Part shown: positions 60,244 to 64,000 of the stretch, piece after piece | Position numbering within the stretch: the stretch's first letter is position 1 | Layout: each line of letters starts with the position of its first letter | Assembly (NCBI GenBank): GCA_963580455.1 | Contig: OY756967.1 | Coordinates: forward strand, 2,812,501 to 2,876,500 | DNA length: 64,000 nucleotides | Direction of reading: 5' to 3' | From: Euonymus europaeus | Taxonomy: Eukaryota; Streptophyta; Magnoliopsida; Celastrales; Celastraceae | The notes under the pieces: generated by a model | The model's database searches: none | Told to the model about the DNA's origin: nothing | What the model saw: the letters and a program-made list of their open reading frames with translations, nothing else | Made by a program: the position numbers and the translations under genes

Positions 60244-61973
60244 GTGTGGGTATATGGCCTGCTGGCATAATCCCCTCTTCCGAGTTGGAACTCTCCACAT
60301 CTTCGACTCTTTGAGCCTCTAGTGGTGGAAGTCACTCCACTGGAGGTGGAGGAGGATTACCCACAGTTCTCCTTTTAGTTCTAGCCATTGAAAAGTCTAA
60401 AACCAGCACAAATTATTATTGGTAAGAGCAAAAAAATAAATATTTTTTGGCTGAATAAGCCAAAATAATCCCAAATAAATATTAATGCTTGTTCAAGACT
60501 AATCCATGCAGAAGAACACTCCAAAGTAGATCCAATTATATAATAGTAATAAGATGATCGAGTTTAACACATTAATTAAATTAGACAGAGAGTTCCAAGA
60601 CAAGGAGAAAATGAGCTAAGGCTCCAATCCACAATCAGTTACCAAAAACTTGTGAATTAGGTTTTTTACACAATTGAGTTCAATGTGAAAATTACAAATT
60701 TAGTAGTCAAACATACTAGACAAACTCCAAATGTTAATCAGTTAAACCAGCAATTTGTAACAATTATGCATGTTCATGCCAGCATTTATATAAAACCATA
60801 CCTAATAGTTGTCAAAGAAACAAAAGCGAAGGAAAATATATATACACTGGATCAACAGACTACGCAAATCCGAACTTCGAAAATGCAAGAGTAAATGTAG
60901 TATAAATTCAAAACTAGGTTTAACCTCAATGATAAATGGATACCTACCTCAGCCGAGCAACGAATAGCCGAAGTAGGAACTAGGAACCTCGCACACGCAC
61001 AGACCCACCCACTGCCCACTGCCAATGTCAAGAGCCCACTGCCCAGAAAAATCAATTAGCCCCCAAACTAAAACTCTAATCAATATAAAGATATAAAAAA
61101 GAAACTGTATCGAAAAAGCCCCATTTGTAGCCTGCCAAGACTTTCTCATACGGTCATACCAGTATGGCAGTATATATGCAATAACTTCTGTATCCCTAAG
61201 GAAGATATGAAATTGATCTTGATTATCTTTCCATGAGATTACAGCCATAATACAGATCAAACACATCAAAACCTAACCTAGTATCTGTTAATTTTGTTTT
61301 GCTAGCAAGGAAAATAACAAAAGAAATCAACCGAAAGGACGAGCAAAAGAGCTGACCTGATTTAACTCTGCAAGCCTAGTGTTCGCATAGGCTCGCAACT
61401 TGACGAACAGACGAGCACGGAGGACGAACGAAAGAGATGAGCACGGAGGACCAAGGTGACGAACAGACGACTGGGACGAAGGTGACTCTGTCAGTTCAGC
61501 GTTCAAGCGTTCGACAAGAGCAAGGGACGACAGACGACTCACGAGTCACGAGTACTCACTACTCGAGTGGCTGTAGATCATTCAGATTTTTGAGTTTTGA
61601 GGTTTCAGACTTTCAGCCTTCAAGAATCAAGGGGCTGGGGCTTCAGGAATCAGACCTTCAGCTTTCCTCTGGAGTATGGGCTTTAGGCTTTAGCAGGCCA
61701 GGCAGCAGCACATGGATCATTGGATTGGATGCTCAATTGCGCAGCCCACTAGCCTAGAAAAGAAAAAAAACAACCGGGTTATCGGGTCACCCAATAACTC
61801 GAAAAATGGAAAAAAAATAAACTCGAAACCCGGTCCGAAATAACCGGGTTCAGACTGGGTTGTACCCGGTCATTATCGGGCCGGGCCGGGTGGGCCCGAT
61901 AAGGATCGGGTCATATCGGGTTACCGGGTCGGGTCAGAAACCCGGTACCCGGTGTGCACCCCTCGGTTCGGGG

Positions 61974-63171
61974 TATCAAATATTTGGGCTTAAGAGTTGA
62001 TCCAAGTTCAAGCCCAAAGGCTTCAACTTGCGGGCCTGTTTTGGTTCACCAAGTTCGTCCTTGTACCTTCGAAAATTGGGCTTGAAAGTTGAAGTTGAGA
62101 CTTTGACGTGCATCATGTAAGGGTTTGTTCGGCTTTCAAATAAATGACGCTGATAAAAGAATAAAAGAAAAAACTTAAAAGATATCATATCAAACAAATT
62201 TCTCATAAGGCTAGTATTTATAATCCAATTGATGCATGTAAGCATAGTCACGTAGATAGCCTGCAATTATATTCTAAATCATGCCAAGTCAATAATGAGA
62301 AATTTTCTTATTTAGGTATTTTTTTATATATATACATCTTTTTATATATAAAAAAAAAAGAAACAAAGAATTATCTTGAAAATATGAAAGACCTTTGTCA
62401 ACACGTTAGAGAACATAATATGAGAAATATCACAAATAAAAACACCATGATATTAACAAGGAAAACTTACCCGGGAAAAACTCGAGTCTATAAGCGACCA
62501 ATTTTTAAAACAATCCACTATATGAAAGAAAACACTTACAATCTATCCTTACATACGACTCGATTGTACAACTTGACTCAGTGTATGCTTTAAACCAAAT
62601 CAACATCTCAATGATGATTTGAAATACTCTTGACTCCTTCAAGAGACTTTGTTGTGGAAATACGATCCAAGTAACCATAGAAGCAGGTTGCACCAGATGT
62701 GCAGAACTTAGTTCTTCTTCTTTCTCAGCTGGATCAATCTTGAGAAGGAGGAACGAACAACACTCAATCACGAAACACTCATTCTCTTTTGATAAATACA
62801 AACATGACATGCTCACAGATCACTCAAATAGAATGAAACAATAAAATATTTGAAACTCACAAATACAATATCTCACACACACACCAAAAATCCTCTCTAA
62901 GCTTCGACGCTCATCTCTATGGGTTGTCTCAATATATAGATGTCTAGCTGCCCTTCAGATTGAGATAAATATTGATCATGATTATCTACAGCAAATAATA
63001 AACAACTTGGATTAAGATAAACAGAAGAGACGTTTATCTCAGATAAAACAGCCACAATAATAGGAGATAAACTTTTATCCAACACCCTATCCCATAGAGA
63101 GTCCATCCTAATCTCAACATCTCTAGTAATATCTGACTTAGAAATTCATTTTAATCACAATCACCTGAGAG
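61974..63171. other. Intergenic region right of the hAT element
   Basis: The first bases continue the pre-insertion sequence (TATCAAATATTTGGGCTTAAG, compare 52678-52694). No gene is supported; open frames are short and lack motifs. Confidence 0.5.
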
Positions 63172-63754
63172 TAGGGATGGTAAAAAAACCTGAACCTTGC
63201 ACTATCCTCGGGGTATCCGATCCGTTTAAAATCTGAAAACCGATCCTATAAGGTTTGGAAACGGTTTTGATTTTTATTTTCAAATTTGTCACGGTTTCGG
63301 GTCAATTTTGGTATTTGATGCCGGGTTTAGGATACCCGAACCGATTAATAAATGGCTATCGTACCTGAATCAAAACTGAAACCGTACCCATGACCATAAC
63401 CAACCCGGCCCGACCCAACATTTAATTTCAAGTAAATTCTTAAAAATATAGTATATATGTTAGAGAATGGATTCGAACCTTACACATGTATACAAAACTA
63501 AATCACTTAACCACTAATCCAATTGTTTGATTTTTTGTTATAGACTTTCATAGTTTATAAATATATAAATATATATTGAGTGTTTGGAAACATTATCCAA
63601 TCAATTATGAAAGAAATTGAAAAAGTTAAACGGTAAATGGGTACTCGGCGATAAACGGTTATGGAAAGGTTCTTGTTTTTGAAATCTAAATGATTTTTTT
63701 AAACGATTTTGGTATTTCTTAAATGGAAGGATACCCGATCCGTTGTCATCCCTA
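63172..63754. mobile_element. Non-autonomous hAT element (583 bp)
   Basis: The ends are TAGGGATGG and CATCCCTA, inverted copies. CCTGAGAG at 63164-63171 repeats at 63755-63762 as an 8-bp target-site duplication. Subterminal sequence holds GATACCCGA/CGGGTATC-type words. The interior has GGATTCGAACCT near 63471, resembling a tRNA T-arm, but no tRNA fold. No transposase is present. Its ends differ from those of the 836-bp and 9.2-kb hAT elements. Confidence 0.85.
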
Positions 63755-64000
63755 CCTGAGAGTTATCTCCTAATTAGGACAAAAAACAGAATAATCAAAA
63801 CTATTAAAATCGTATACAAGAGTGCTTGTATACTTAGAATTCTACATGCAGTTTGACCCGAGAAATATTCATCATTCGACCGAGAAAGCAAACCTATAAT
63901 CCCCAATATCTTTCTCCCTTACCCTATTCCGGTATAGTTGTTTGGCTTACGCACCAATACATCTCCAACAAATATCCTATTCTGATATTCTTGTTGCATA

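Larger units (their letters stand above)
53846..60388 (-). pseudogene. hAT transposase, interrupted and degenerate
   Basis: Reading leftward, a probable start codon at 60388 is followed by a basic, Pro-rich N-terminus. A TGA at 60334-60332 breaks it. After the Gypsy insertion the frame resumes at 55979 and, in 55968-55270, encodes a BED zinc finger (AWDHFKRLK, ACNHCGAKY, HISKC). A second TGA at about 55248 and a frameshift near 55100 follow. The segment 55150-53846 encodes the conserved core (VKYVRSSP, DVPTRWNSTYLML) and the C-terminal hAT dimerisation domain (FWQVMEGRF, SESAFSTGGRVI). An in-frame 81-bp tandem duplication lies at 54628-54790. The gene reads straight across the Gypsy target duplication, showing that the retrotransposon split a once continuous frame. 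The family is Ac-like (DAYSLEEPER/RICESLEEPER type). It cannot encode an intact enzyme. Confidence 0.88.
52718..61963. mobile_element. 9.2-kb hAT transposon with nested Gypsy insertion
   Basis: The left end starts TAGGCCTGCACACCGGGT, and the right end in reverse reads AGGGGTGCACACCGGGTA. Both continue into ACCCGGT/CCGGGTT-rich subterminal sequence. CGGTTCGGGG occurs at 52708-52717 and again at 61964-61973, so an 8-bp or slightly longer target duplication flanks the element. It contains an hAT transposase gene on the minus strand and a Gypsy retrotransposon (55985-60243). Without the Gypsy copy the hAT element would be about 5 kb. Confidence 0.88.

Noticed and set aside
63440..63540. tRNA-like GGATTCGAACCT segment
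   Set aside because: Only the T-arm-like word is present; no cloverleaf or matching acceptor stem can be drawn, and it lies inside an hAT element.
1..64000. CRISPR arrays, operons, ribosome binding sites or prophage features
   Set aside because: The window is clearly plant nuclear DNA with spliced genes; no spaced identical repeats of CRISPR type were seen.

Overview
This window is plant nuclear DNA, most likely from a eudicot outside the Brassicaceae. It is AT-rich, its genes carry GT-AG introns, and it holds plant-only families (extensin, AINTEGUMENTA-like, UNICORN-type AGC kinase, A20/AN1 SAP) plus many plant transposable elements. The species cannot be named from sequence alone.

Layout: 5.3-9.0 kb (+) is a complete seven-coding-exon BIG BROTHER RING-H2 E3 ligase. 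11.0-12.5 kb (+) is an intronless extensin with 26 near-identical 48-bp repeats. 12.7-21.6 kb has no clear intact gene: it holds two decayed duplicates of the extensin 3' flank joined to the 5' leader of a stress-associated-protein (SAP) gene, several insertions, tandem duplications and a GGCCCA-rich satellite-like array. The intact SAP gene is at 26.1-28.3 kb (+), with a 1.4-kb intron in its 5' UTR. It may share a divergent promoter with a poorly defined minus-strand multi-exon unit (22.8-25.8 kb) that carries an 836-bp hAT element. A PRELI/MSF1-domain gene follows at 29.3-29.8 kb (-), convergent with SAP. 31-35 kb is MITE-rich. 37.8-40.3 kb (+) is a complete eight-exon AIL5/PLT5-type double-AP2 transcription factor. 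47.9-49.1 kb (+) is a UNICORN-type AGC kinase whose frame is broken by an apparent 7-bp tandem duplication; its upstream region is itself a ~0.75-kb tandem duplication.

52.7-62.0 kb is a 9.2-kb hAT transposon with terminal inverted repeats. Its degenerate transposase gene is split by a chromodomain-type Gypsy retrotransposon (GTGTG target duplication), which in turn lost its gag, protease and RT region by a deletion running from one LTR into RNase H. A second small hAT element lies at 63.2-63.8 kb.

Several genes have roles in organ size or growth (BIG BROTHER, AIL5, UCN), but nothing suggests they act as a cluster. The most unusual features are the repeated, decaying SAP-leader/telo-box modules, the ~210-bp GGCCCA array, the small duplication that breaks the kinase, and the unrecognised minus-strand exons near 23-26 kb. 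I found no clearly new multi-gene system.
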